Of a stretch of DNA of 60,133 bases, positions 1 through 8,187 are shown piece after piece. The stretch lies in the IMG/VR virus record IMGVR_UViG_3300042453_003688, positions 1-60,133 of that record. One strand, 5' to 3'. The stretch is from a virus. Every line of letters begins with the position of its first letter. Position 1 is the stretch's first letter. Both the position numbers and the translations under genes were made by a program. The notes beneath the pieces are model-generated. The model did not search any database, was not told where the DNA came from, and saw only the letters and a list, made by a program, of their open reading frames with translations.

Positions 1-124
1 AGCACCCACCCACCAACCGCACTACACAGCGTGCTAGACAGCTGGAGCGTCAAGAGCAGACGCGACAAGTGGGTTTACAAGGCCGCGCGAGACGAAATTT
101 ACCTCCCCACACACGGAGGATTTT
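1..124. repeat. Left copy of 124-bp end repeat
   Basis: Identical base for base to 60010-60133. Either a true short direct terminal repeat of the phage DNA or the overlap left when a circular (permuted) genome was assembled as a linear contig. The minus-strand reading frame that starts at 60077 begins inside this repeat. Confidence 0.95.
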
Positions 125-343
125 CCATAAAAGTTTGCCCTGTCCGCTAGTTAGGACATGGGCCCCCTTCGCGGGCTGACTATTGCATTATTAGGAAAGC
201 ATTATTGGAATTCCCCACCACGGGCCCACATAGAGGCCAGGGAGGATATCACTAGAATTGTACGGAGATGTATCTTTTCTGGGGAGACTAACAGGGGGCA
301 TCCCCCGGTACTAAGCCGGCGGCATTCCTAACACTTCTACACT

Positions 344-370
344 CTTGACGTAGCTAAACAGGGAGCCAAG
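344..370. repeat. 27-bp exact repeat, non-coding copy
   Basis: Starts CTTGACGTAGC and ends GGGAGCCAAG; identical to 31999-32025, which lies inside a virion protein gene. Flanking bases differ on both sides, so the match is bounded at 27. On the minus strand this copy reads antisense to the mRNA of the coding copy. Confidence 0.95.
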
Positions 371-613
371 TAGGGGGGGAGTATGCAGGAACGCAGCAGG
401 GCCCCGACAGACAGGCAGCACAGGCGGCTGACGGGGTACTACGCTAGCTCCAAGGTGCCGGCGAGCAGGAGCACGGACGACCAGGACGAGCACGGGCCCC
501 TACGCTAGTGATGATGTCGCAGGTAAGCCACTAGATGGAACTATACTTAACTATAATGGATAGATAGGGTAGGCAAGGTAGAGGCAAGCACTGTATCTAT
601 TAGGGTCTAGCAA

Positions 614-665
614 TGTTTCTATTACTAGCCTAACAGTGTCTCTTACGGTTAAGCATTGTCTCTTA
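614..665. repeat. Direct repeats at leftward transcription start
   Basis: TGTCTCTTA occurs at 637-645 and again at 657-665, exactly 20 bp apart (two helical turns), with a degenerate third copy near 614-624. They lie just downstream of the minus-strand -10 box (673-678), over the predicted start of transcription, where repressor or activator sites would be expected. Function is inferred only. Confidence 0.5.
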
Positions 666-672
666 TACATAG

Positions 673-701
673 ATTATACAAACCACCAATAATAGTGTCA
701 A
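673..701 (-). promoter_or_regulatory. Perfect sigma70-type leftward promoter
   Basis: Read on the minus strand: TTGACA (701-696), a 17-base spacer, then TATAAT (678-673). Both boxes match the bacterial consensus in all six positions and the spacing is optimal. Transcription would start near 666 and run left over 1, and across the end repeat into the minus-strand gene array beginning near 60077. This is the best candidate for the early promoter. Confidence 0.85.
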
Positions 702-718
702 GTACTATTTATTGACAC
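695..718. promoter_or_regulatory. Inverted repeat over divergent promoters
   Basis: GTGTCAA (695-701), 10 bases, then TTGACAC (712-718): perfect 7-bp inverted repeat. The left arm contains the -35 box of the leftward promoter, and the right arm is a TTGACA facing right, so a single dimeric regulator bound here could control both directions. Confidence 0.55.
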
Positions 719-723
719 AAGTA

Positions 724-753
724 TTGACAACACACATAGCAATGATGTACTAT
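724..753 (+). promoter_or_regulatory. Probable rightward promoter
   Basis: TTGACA at 724-729, 18-base spacer, TACTAT at 748-753. A second TTGACA at 712-717 lacks a good -10 partner. This would drive the plus-strand packaging and virion genes. If it is the true promoter, translation of the first gene must begin at 763 or later, not at 742. Confidence 0.5.
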
Positions 754-1083
754 TCTCCTACCATGCCGACTAGACCCATTAAAAATCGTCTCGTACCCTA
801 CAAGATAATGGTGTGTCTCCTTTACGGGGAATACACCTGGCTTTCGCGGGCATCAGACGACCCCTCATCCCTCTCTCTCCGCCTCGGTCCCATGTCAAGG
901 TTTCTCCGGGTCAGTTCCTCCCGCCTCCGGGAGCACCTCGACTGGCTCTCTACCCGCCGGTATCTCGCCTCCCTATCGGTGAAGTATGGAGAAGCCGTGG
1001 TGACTATCCGGCCCCCGCTGGCAACCCTCCCCCACCCGCCAGCGGGCGGCCCCCCCACCCAGGAGTACCATGCGTCGCTCTAG
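742..1083 (+). CDS. Small winged-helix-like protein, first rightward gene
   Basis: Not recognised as a named family. Residues in the middle (around LRVSSSRLREHLDWL followed by a short beta hairpin with VVTIRPP) look like a helix-turn-helix with a wing, as in small DNA-binding regulators. The reading frame is open from 712; ATG codons at 742, 745 and 763 are possible and none has a good ribosome-binding site. The end overlaps the next gene by 14 bases and carries its ribosome-binding site (AGGAG at 1060). As the first gene after the divergent promoters, it could be a regulator; the tail is proline/glycine-rich. Existence as a protein is uncertain. Confidence 0.45.
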   Translation: MMYYSPTMPTRPIKNRLVPYKIMVCLLYGEYTWLSRASDDPSSLSLRLGPMSRFLRVSSSRLREHLDWLSTRRYLASLSVKYGEAVVTIRPPLATLPHPPAGGPPTQEYHASL

Positions 1084-1576
1084 TAACACTCCAGGTGACA
1101 CTCTGCATTCCGTAGCAGCTGAGGTTATTTTCCAACCCACAGAGCCCCAGCGCAAACTGAAGGCTACCCTGCTAGCCAAATTGGCAGACAACCCCCTCTA
1201 CGACCTGGCTTCCCTGTCCCTGGCCCAAGTGCAGGAACTAACCAGCAATAGTAGCGTCCACAAATGGTGGTCCACCCCCGGATTCTCCGACTGGCTCCTG
1301 GATAAGAATGAGAACCGGGCCAAGCTGGAATACCTATTCTCTCTAGCCCTGGAAGCAGCCGAGCAGATTCTGATGAACACTGACCCCAAGGCCCAAGGTT
1401 CCCGCGTAGCAATGATAAAGACCCTGGCTGAGTTGGCCGGCAAGCTACCCGGTAAACAACCGGCAGCAGTCTCTAAAGCCAACGAAATCGCAGCCGTACA
1501 AACCATGGACCGCACTCAACTAATGGAATTCCTGGCTACTCGTGGCCTTATTTCTTCTGTCCCCAATAAAGAATAG
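1070..1576 (+). CDS. Probable terminase small subunit
   Basis: 168 residues, ATG with AGGAG five bases upstream. The protein is mostly helical, with a segment of the kind VHKWWSTPGFSDWLL followed by a helical domain rich in Ala and Leu, resembling small terminase proteins that recognise the packaging site and feed DNA to the motor. Length fits the family. It lies at the far left of the virion gene array, 5 kb away from the large subunit at 6596, which is unusual but known in some podoviruses. No catalytic motif is expected, so the call rests on overall look and position. Confidence 0.5.
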   Translation: MRRSSNTPGDTLHSVAAEVIFQPTEPQRKLKATLLAKLADNPLYDLASLSLAQVQELTSNSSVHKWWSTPGFSDWLLDKNENRAKLEYLFSLALEAAEQILMNTDPKAQGSRVAMIKTLAELAGKLPGKQPAAVSKANEIAAVQTMDRTQLMEFLATRGLISSVPNKE

Positions 1577-1631
1577 TAGACAACCCCAACCCTCTTTGTT
1601 AAGATGACAGGGCAGTGCAGGAAGTTATAGA

Positions 1632-2216
1632 GTGCTAATTCATCCCGGTACGCAAACTCAACTGGTGAAGTTATCCGCTCCCGCAGCCGGTACTACTGCT
1701 AGGGATTTCTCTATCCAATCGGACGCCGTCCTCCTATCGCTCTCGGCTAGCGCAGTCTCCGGTAACCTAAGCGTAGTCGTCTACCCAGTGGCCTCCGACG
1801 GCACGACTTCAAGCCCCGCTCTGGTTTCGTTTCCTGTACTTTCTGCTCCCACCTCCGGGATAGTTACCGTACAGTCTGGCGTCATCCCCAGTGCCCTGCG
1901 TCTGGTGGCTACCTACTCTGGTCCCTGTTCCTTCGAGGTCGTTGCCAAGGCAGTATCTTCGCCGGTAGGTGAAGTGGAAATAGTAGGCACCGTAGACGTT
2001 GAGCTGGTAGAAAACCTGCGTCAACAAATCCTAAAGGCAGCAGACAGAGTGACCTCTTACACCTACGCCGATGTAGCATCCAACAAGAATCGCCGCATTA
2101 CTAGAATAGACTACACCGCAAGTTCCATCGGCAGCTACACTGCCAGACGAAATATAAATTACACGCTAGTGGGGACTGAATACGTCCGCACTACAGATAC
2201 ATGGGAGATATTATAA
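1632..2216 (+). CDS. Putative virion/tail protein
   Basis: 194 residues starting at a GTG with AGGA nine bases upstream. The N-terminal part is Ser/Ala/Val-rich beta-strand-like sequence (about residues 10-110), the C-terminal part is more charged with TSYTYADVASNKNRRITRI. No family recognised. It sits between small terminase and a run of beta-rich tail genes, and its TAA is two bases from the next ATG, so it probably belongs to the same tail or fibre unit. Confidence 0.75.
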   Translation: MLIHPGTQTQLVKLSAPAAGTTARDFSIQSDAVLLSLSASAVSGNLSVVVYPVASDGTTSSPALVSFPVLSAPTSGIVTVQSGVIPSALRLVATYSGPCSFEVVAKAVSSPVGEVEIVGTVDVELVENLRQQILKAADRVTSYTYADVASNKNRRITRIDYTASSIGSYTARRNINYTLVGTEYVRTTDTWEIL

Positions 2217-2218
2217 CA

Positions 2219-4564
2219 ATGAAGTTAGTAGACCTCAACCTACTGGATAGCGTCGGAACGAGCTACGACCAGACAAGAACCACAATCGCTGGACGAGTAA
2301 CACAGCGGACGATTGATTCTAAGCCGGTGCTTGGTCCATCACCAACTAGGTTTTTGGACGTTTTCTCGGATACGGCGGGCGCGTTCACACCGACGACCAC
2401 TATGTTTGCAACCGACAATGGCCGCATTTTCATGATTGGTGCCGTCGCTGGTGGCGCTCTCCCAGTCGTCTGTTATGAAATAAATCAATCTACAGGCCAG
2501 CACACTTATGTTGGTCGTATAAACATTATCATGCCCGGGCAGGGTCCGTTGATTGTTCACACAATTCGTTCAATTAAAGTGATTGATAACGGAACTACGG
2601 GCTGGAAAATATACGTCATAGCAACCGGAACTATTCTGCTTGGTGGCTCTGGTGTTTTACTTGCAAACAATATTTCACGCTCAGACTTTTCTCAGGTATC
2701 TCCTCCAACCATTCCATTTGCTACTGGCAACGACCAAAAAGCAGTTTACCAACTAGGTCGCTTGCCTTCTCTTAATTCACGCTCAATGACCATAACGTTA
2801 GGAACACCTGTAAAGTTCAACTTCGTTGGTCATGGCTTTAATAACAACGACCAAGTTTATTTCACTTCGCAAGTTGGCCCGGCGTGGACGACTTCGACAT
2901 TTGTGGTCAACACAAAGTATTTTGTCCGTAATGCAACAGCCAACGACTTCGAACTTTCAGCGTCATTCAACGGAGCATCGATAGGTGCCGCCGCTGGACC
3001 TACTTCAGTAGTTATGCAACCACTGAATCAAGAGCTTGACGCCTTTGGAGCAATTATCGATGTGGCAAACAATAGGTTATACACCCACGTTGGAACTGCC
3101 GCGCTTTCTCAGTATTTTGTGCGGGATACGTCAGTTGCCCCAACATACTCAACGCTGACGGTCGACGTGATAACAGGAACGCCAGCTAAAATTTCACTTA
3201 TTTCCCACGGCCTGACAGAAAATGAGCCTGTTCAATTTTTAGCAGGCTCTCTTCCAACCGGATTTTTGCTGAACACAACTTACTTTGTGCGCAATCCAAC
3301 GGCTAACGACCTTGAGCTTTCTGCAACGGCTGGCGGTGCATCTATTAACGCCGCAACAACCGCAGCGGGAGTGACTCTCGGAAAAGCTTTTGGTTACACA
3401 AATAGCCAGTGGCTTCACAAAACAAGCATTCTTCCAGCCATTTCTGGGACACTTCTTTCAACAACAGACGTTGATGCTATAGCGACGCCAACAAATGCTC
3501 CACTTAACGGCTCACTACTTAACGGCCAGAAGTGTGCATTTTTTGCAACATCGACTAACCTCTATCTCGGAAGGTTAGACGAGCTAACTTCTGAAACCAC
3601 AAATTGGCCAAGCCTTACAACATCCAACATGCTTGGCTTGCCGTCTCAAATTGTTGCGCCAGTTGTTGTTAGTGCAAGTTGGTCGGATGCTCTTGACCAC
3701 GCAATAATTTTGTTTGGTCAGGTTGCTGTCGCTCAATTCAGGTTCATGCTCAAAAAAGTCGAAAACAATAAAATTACCACCATGTTCGGGGGCGTTAACG
3801 CCGACTTTTATGAGACGACAACACGAGAAGCTTACAAATTAGAACTGGCAGCGCAGCCTCTCAACTTCACAAATAACAATGGGTGGCTATTTGCTATTAG
3901 CGGTGCAACTGGGCAGCGCGGCATTATAGCTTCAGACGTTCGCTCAGACTGTCTTTTTGACCACAGCTACATTGTCTCTAAGGTTGTCACGCTCCCGCAG
4001 AATTCAATACTTAAAGCCATCGTTGCGATGGAAGAATTGGCAAATCAATCCGGATTAGTAGATGTTTACTACCGCACATCGGGCTTTGGTTCGATAGCTG
4101 GCGGCTGGACATCTATTGACGACAAGCAGGAACTCAATCTTTCTGTTGCGTCACAAGTTCAATTTAAGCTTTGTTTTAAAACTCACTCAATTGAAAGAAC
4201 GACCCACGTTCAAGTTTCTGATGTCTTTGTTGGATACGACGCGCTGGAAGAACTCTCAGACAATTGGGAATACTCCTACGACGACTCCTCCTCAGGTTCT
4301 CCTACTCGAATTGGTTTCCGCCTGAAGCAGGCCTACGCTAGCGCAGTCCCATTAACACTAAGATTCCAGGCTTCTGACCTCAGTGCTACAATTGTAGTTA
4401 ATCAGACAATTACAAGTAATCCCAGCAACTTTGAGTACTCGACAGACGGTGGAACTACCTGGCTTGCCCTCGGTACAATTCCTAACGTCGTGGGTACCCT
4501 GGTACGGTACACCTTCACGTCGCCTCCTGGAACTGACATTCGCCCAAGCCTGAAGGATAGCTAA
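2219..4564 (+). CDS. Large beta-rich tail/fibre protein
   Basis: 781 residues from the ATG at 2219; the upstream in-frame ATG at 2201 would overlap the previous gene and has no better ribosome-binding site (GGAG at 2204 suits 2219). Two related modules of about 70 residues (near 195-265 and 320-390) share the pattern GTP-K-HG and TKYFVRN/TTYFVRN-TANDLELSA, a fold seen in phage tail and adhesin proteins; this is an internal duplication. The base composition is more AT-rich and codon use differs from the flanking genes up to about 4300, suggesting acquisition of a receptor-facing module. Exact role unknown. Confidence 0.75.
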   Translation: MKLVDLNLLDSVGTSYDQTRTTIAGRVTQRTIDSKPVLGPSPTRFLDVFSDTAGAFTPTTTMFATDNGRIFMIGAVAGGALPVVCYEINQSTGQHTYVGRINIIMPGQGPLIVHTIRSIKVIDNGTTGWKIYVIATGTILLGGSGVLLANNISRSDFSQVSPPTIPFATGNDQKAVYQLGRLPSLNSRSMTITLGTPVKFNFVGHGFNNNDQVYFTSQVGPAWTTSTFVVNTKYFVRNATANDFELSASFNGASIGAAAGPTSVVMQPLNQELDAFGAIIDVANNRLYTHVGTAALSQYFVRDTSVAPTYSTLTVDVITGTPAKISLISHGLTENEPVQFLAGSLPTGFLLNTTYFVRNPTANDLELSATAGGASINAATTAAGVTLGKAFGYTNSQWLHKTSILPAISGTLLSTTDVDAIATPTNAPLNGSLLNGQKCAFFATSTNLYLGRLDELTSETTNWPSLTTSNMLGLPSQIVAPVVVSASWSDALDHAIILFGQVAVAQFRFMLKKVENNKITTMFGGVNADFYETTTREAYKLELAAQPLNFTNNNGWLFAISGATGQRGIIASDVRSDCLFDHSYIVSKVVTLPQNSILKAIVAMEELANQSGLVDVYYRTSGFGSIAGGWTSIDDKQELNLSVASQVQFKLCFKTHSIERTTHVQVSDVFVGYDALEELSDNWEYSYDDSSSGSPTRIGFRLKQAYASAVPLTLRFQASDLSATIVVNQTITSNPSNFEYSTDGGTTWLALGTIPNVVGTLVRYTFTSPPGTDIRPSLKDS

Positions 4565-5652
4565 TGTCTAATCTTCTATTTGCCGGAGGCCCTGTTGTAC
4601 AGGGCACTACTCTCGGCAATATATTCGGTAATCAGCTTATAACGGGCGGGGCTATCCAGTCCAGCTCGCAAGCTTGTATTATCGACCTGACGCCTCCCAC
4701 CTTTGCAGGCATCACGTTCCTGGGCAGAGGGGCTCTAGGTCAATTACGAGCCATGTGGTCAGCAGCCTCTGACTCATCAGCTCCCATTAGGTATGAAGTG
4801 TATGTACAAGAAGAGCCAGCCTCCAATCTATTCCACCCTAACAACGTCGCCCTTGTAACTCCTAATTTGCAAGCAGACATTTTCGCCATAGCCAACGGCA
4901 CACTTCTGCAATCCGGTGTAAAATACTACGTCGGCGTGCGGGCAGTAGACGCAGTCGGTAATCGCGATAATAACACTGTTAATTTATTTCAAACTAGTCC
5001 AGGCATTACAGGCGCAACTAACGCCTCTATTAACGGTGTATTCGCTGTTAATACCAGTAATCAGCTTATTGCCAGTTTCTGGGTAAACGACAACGACGGC
5101 GTAATCAGTAATCCAGCCCGTCTGGGTCTCGCTAGCTACGTTATCTACGACCAGAACGGCAATCTCGTGCCAAGCATGACACAGAGTAACATTGCTCCAG
5201 ACGCTGAAGGATTCTACGAAATTACTCCAGTCGCTTCTGTTCTGGACCTGGATAATACTTACTACACCGTCAAGGTAACTATTCCGGTTGACGGCATATC
5301 AATTGTTTACAACCTGCCAATTACCTACGCTGAAGCTGGTCCTCAGTACGAGCCTCGGGCAGTCTTTAGTATCGATGCCGCTAACCAGTTGCAGGCTACC
5401 ATCTGGATTACTAAGAACGGAGAACAGCTAAGCAGTAACCTGGGCACCGCTTCTTACGCCATCTACAACAGAGACGGTATAGCTGTGGGCATTTCTCAGT
5501 CAGGAATTACGGCAGACGTTAACGGCTTGTTCAAGATTGCCCCAGTCATTGCCAGCTCTATCGTTGACTTAACCCACTACACTGTTATAATTACAGTTAC
5601 AGCCGATGGGGCGGTTCGCAAAGGCGCCATTGGAATCACGGTGGCTGAATAA
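4564..5652 (+). CDS. Tail protein with FN3-like domain and duplicated module
   Basis: 362 residues, start overlaps the previous stop (TAATG). Residues about 35-145 resemble a fibronectin type III domain (ends YYVGVRAVDAVGN). The rest holds two copies of a module of about 100 residues, recognisable by FAVNTSNQLIASFWV and FSIDAANQLQATIWI, and by LASYVIYDQNG and TASYAIYNRDG. Such beta domains decorate tail or capsid surfaces and help attach to the host. Family name not known. Confidence 0.75.
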   Translation: MSNLLFAGGPVVQGTTLGNIFGNQLITGGAIQSSSQACIIDLTPPTFAGITFLGRGALGQLRAMWSAASDSSAPIRYEVYVQEEPASNLFHPNNVALVTPNLQADIFAIANGTLLQSGVKYYVGVRAVDAVGNRDNNTVNLFQTSPGITGATNASINGVFAVNTSNQLIASFWVNDNDGVISNPARLGLASYVIYDQNGNLVPSMTQSNIAPDAEGFYEITPVASVLDLDNTYYTVKVTIPVDGISIVYNLPITYAEAGPQYEPRAVFSIDAANQLQATIWITKNGEQLSSNLGTASYAIYNRDGIAVGISQSGITADVNGLFKIAPVIASSIVDLTHYTVIITVTADGAVRKGAIGITVAE

Positions 5653-6197
5653 TGGCTACCAGACGGGTAAACATGTTAACTAATAATCACTATGTGCAGC
5701 CGCTAAAGCTAGCCTTCTTCAATAGGAAAGTGATTGCTCCAGGCGCTGCTTACAATAGCTTGATTACTAAGCCAACTTACGAGAGGCCGCAGTTTAGGGA
5801 CTACAAGATTAAGGCTTGGATGCGCTTTAATTCTAATACTTTCGATGGCGCACAGCTTATAGCCAGCCTGGTGCTGGATAATAAGTTCAAATCAATTGGC
5901 TCCTGTACATTTAAGTTGTACTCTATTGACCCCTCTAGCAATTGGACAGAAACACTTCGAGCAACTCTTCCAGGCACTGCCCTTTCTCCCAGCAGATTTG
6001 CAGTAGACGTTTCAGAAGCCCTGGTTCTCCCTGCTGACTTCACGGGCGAACTAACTTATAGACTTGAGGTAGAATTGACCCGCTATGCTAAAGTATATCG
6101 AGACACTTTCTACTTCAATCATGTGGGCATTTACGGCAGTCTTATTAGCCTTAAGAACAAAGTAGAATTCTTAGACATAACTAAATTGGACGAATAA
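5652..6197 (+). CDS. Putative virion protein
   Basis: 181 residues; ATG overlaps the preceding TAA. Mixed beta-strand-like sequence with many aromatic residues (YKIKAWMRF, YRLEVELTRYAKVYRDTFYFNH). No recognised family. Translationally coupled on both sides to tail genes, so likely a minor virion protein, perhaps binding the neighbouring fibre components. Confidence 0.7.
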   Translation: MATRRVNMLTNNHYVQPLKLAFFNRKVIAPGAAYNSLITKPTYERPQFRDYKIKAWMRFNSNTFDGAQLIASLVLDNKFKSIGSCTFKLYSIDPSSNWTETLRATLPGTALSPSRFAVDVSEALVLPADFTGELTYRLEVELTRYAKVYRDTFYFNHVGIYGSLISLKNKVEFLDITKLDE

Positions 6198-6200
6198 ACA

Positions 6201-6584
6201 ATGAACGCTTGGATTCCACGCCTAATATCCCTACCACTATCTCCCACTGTAGTCGGAGCTTCACAGACTAACGTACCGGTCAGTAAACGCTTCGCTATTA
6301 CAGCAGGCGGCTCTCGCAGTATGGTAATTGCCATCAAGGCCAGCAGCGTAACAGCGGGAGCTGGCATCACTGCCAAGCTGCGTTCCAGCATTGGAGAGAA
6401 CACTCCAGTAGACGCAAAGACTGTCAGCATAGCAGCAGACGGCATTGTCTACCTGAAGCTGGATATCAATATTTCTGGCGACCAGACCCATCTTCCCCTG
6501 CTTTCCTTGGGCGAAATTGTTCTTACAACCGGCGCAGGCAGCGCAGCAACTATTGATGCTGTTTGGGTTCTTCAAGAAGATTGA
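6201..6584 (+). CDS. Small putative virion protein
   Basis: 127 residues with ATG three bases after the previous stop. Low-charge Ala/Ser/Val-rich sequence of probable beta strands, reminiscent of short capsid- or tail-decorating proteins. No family recognised. It is the last gene before the large terminase. Confidence 0.7.
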   Translation: MNAWIPRLISLPLSPTVVGASQTNVPVSKRFAITAGGSRSMVIAIKASSVTAGAGITAKLRSSIGENTPVDAKTVSIAADGIVYLKLDINISGDQTHLPLLSLGEIVLTTGAGSAATIDAVWVLQED

Positions 6585-6595
6585 GTTAATTACTA

Positions 6596-8041
6596 ATGTC
6601 TAATGATGTTCTAGCAGCAGCCGTAGCGCGGCTCAAGAAGCTTGAACTTCAGGAGTGCTTTGACCCGGCCATCCCGGGAAGTAGACCGACTCCTATGCAA
6701 GAGTCCGTCTTCAAAGAATTCGGCAACATCAAGCGTCAGTGGATAGTAGCAGGTAACCAGTCAGGCAAGTCAGCCACTTGCGCACGCATCGTCAGCTGGT
6801 TTGTCACCGGCACTCACCCCCACTGGAAGAAGCCTCTGCAGTGGGGCAATGAACCCCTGCTAGTCATCGTTGCCGGACGTACAGGCAAACAGATAGAAGA
6901 CTCCCTCCTTCCCAAACTTATCTCCTTTCTGGAAGAGGGAACTTACAAGGTAGTGCGCATAGGCAACATAGCTCAGCGCATAGAGCTAGATAATGGAAGT
7001 CGTATCATCTTCCAATCTCTCGAAAACCCCAACGTAGCGCGGGAACGCCTCCAGTCCTACGTAGCCCACCTTGTATGGGTGGACGAAATGCCAGCAACCA
7101 TTGGTATCATCAACGAGCTCATCCTACGGGTCCAGGCCCGGAACGGTTTCTTTCTGGCTTCCTTTACTCCACTCATGAGAAATCTGGACATCCAGAAAAT
7201 GGTGGAGGCTGAGCAAGCCCCCGCAGGCAAGAAATACCACTTCGCCATGCTAGATAACCCAGTCTACAACGACCCCAAGCGTAAGGCTGAAATTCTTGAG
7301 AGCATGGCTACTCTGCCTGAAGCTGTCAGGAACACACGCCTTTACGGCACCTGGTCAAGCAGCGAATCCCACGTCTACTACTTCGACCCCGCCAGCATGG
7401 TAGAGGCCCCAAAGAATTACTCTCCTAGCTGGCGTCACGTTGAAGCTAGCGACCCGGCCCTCCAAAGTAAGTTCGGTTTTACTCTCTGGGCTGAAGACCC
7501 TTCCACCGGCATTTGGTACTGCGTAAAGGCCGACTACATTAGCGGCATCTACGTACCGGAAGCAGTAGTTGAAGAGATAAAGAATAGAACCCAAGGCTAT
7601 AATATTATTAGGAGAGTTGCCGACCCTCACGAAAGTTGGTATCTCCATACAGCTAACAGTAAGGGCATGACCTACGTAACCCCCTGGAATAAGAATAGCC
7701 GCAAGGGCGAACTTATAAAGAACCTCCAGACCGCCCTAGGGACATCCATCCGCATAGCCCCCTGGTGCTCCGACCTCATTGATGAGCTTACCGGCTGCCA
7801 GTGGTCAGACACTACGGCAGGTAAGATTGTTAACAGCAGTTCCTACCATCTTTTAGATAGTGCCCAGTATTTCGTAGATTGCAAACCTAAATGGGATGGG
7901 GTACAATTTGTAAAGCCGTGGCATGCTGAATTACGCGAAGCTAACGAGGTTCGTAAAAAGGAAGAAAAGCTAGCTCAGGCTGTCCGTGTAACTAACCGCA
8001 GAAAATGGGCCCTAGGTCCCAGAGGGAGTAGGCGATTATGA
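6596..8041 (+). CDS. terL: Terminase large subunit
   Basis: 481 residues; the ATP-driven motor and nuclease that packs DNA into the prohead through the portal. Walker A is GNQSGKS at residues 53-59 and Walker B is LVWVDE at 159-164 with the catalytic Glu at 164. The C-terminal half shows the acidic positions expected of the RNase H-like nuclease (VEASDP near 282, RVADPHE near 342). Length is normal. Its TGA overlaps the ATG of a short membrane-protein gene (8038). The portal follows after two small genes. Confidence 0.92.
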   Translation: MSNDVLAAAVARLKKLELQECFDPAIPGSRPTPMQESVFKEFGNIKRQWIVAGNQSGKSATCARIVSWFVTGTHPHWKKPLQWGNEPLLVIVAGRTGKQIEDSLLPKLISFLEEGTYKVVRIGNIAQRIELDNGSRIIFQSLENPNVARERLQSYVAHLVWVDEMPATIGIINELILRVQARNGFFLASFTPLMRNLDIQKMVEAEQAPAGKKYHFAMLDNPVYNDPKRKAEILESMATLPEAVRNTRLYGTWSSSESHVYYFDPASMVEAPKNYSPSWRHVEASDPALQSKFGFTLWAEDPSTGIWYCVKADYISGIYVPEAVVEEIKNRTQGYNIIRRVADPHESWYLHTANSKGMTYVTPWNKNSRKGELIKNLQTALGTSIRIAPWCSDLIDELTGCQWSDTTAGKIVNSSSYHLLDSAQYFVDCKPKWDGVQFVKPWHAELREANEVRKKEEKLAQAVRVTNRRKWALGPRGSRRL

Positions 8042-8187
8042 TGGAATTCTTATTGGCCGTCCATCTTGCTATCCCCGTTGCTGGACTTCTTTTTCTTGCC
8101 ATCAGGGCCGAGAAGAAGAAACTCCTGTCTGAACGTCGTAAACTATCACAAACATTGCTAATTGCTGCCAGGGGAAGGAGGAGATAG
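8038..8187 (+). CDS. Short membrane protein
   Basis: 49 residues, too short for most gene finders. ATG overlaps the terminase stop (ATGATG) and its TAG overlaps the next GTG, so it sits in a coupled chain. One hydrophobic segment (about residues 4-22) followed by a strongly basic tail with RAEKKK and ARGRRR. Could be a small inner-membrane protein; no family recognised. The end of the gene supplies the ribosome-binding site of the next one. Confidence 0.6.
   Translation: MMEFLLAVHLAIPVAGLLFLAIRAEKKKLLSERRKLSQTLLIAARGRRR

Larger units (their letters stand above)
125..672. other. Gene-poor left end / predicted early leader
   Basis: About 550 bases with no convincing gene: no frame combines a good ribosome-binding site with protein-like content on either strand. 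It holds four GGGCCC sites (160-165, 222-227, 399-404, 494-499; a fifth lies across the joint at 59958-59963), a GGGGG-cat-CCCCC hairpin at 294-306, and half of a 27-bp repeat (344-370). If the minus-strand promoter at 673-701 is active, this whole stretch is the untranslated start of the leftward transcript. A replication origin or packaging site could also lie here; nothing in the sequence decides it. Confidence 0.6.

Noticed and set aside
311-493. Minus-strand ORF in the left leader
   Set aside because: GTG start without proper ribosome-binding site and Pro/Arg-rich content of random GC-rich DNA; its similarity to a frame near 31843-32034 is caused only by the 27-bp repeat.
646-675. TGTCTCTTATACAT resembling a Tn5/Nextera mosaic end (adapter contamination)
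   Set aside because: Only the first 13 bases agree, the sequence continues naturally into a promoter, and a second TGTCTCTTA 20 bp away shows it is a genuine repeat.
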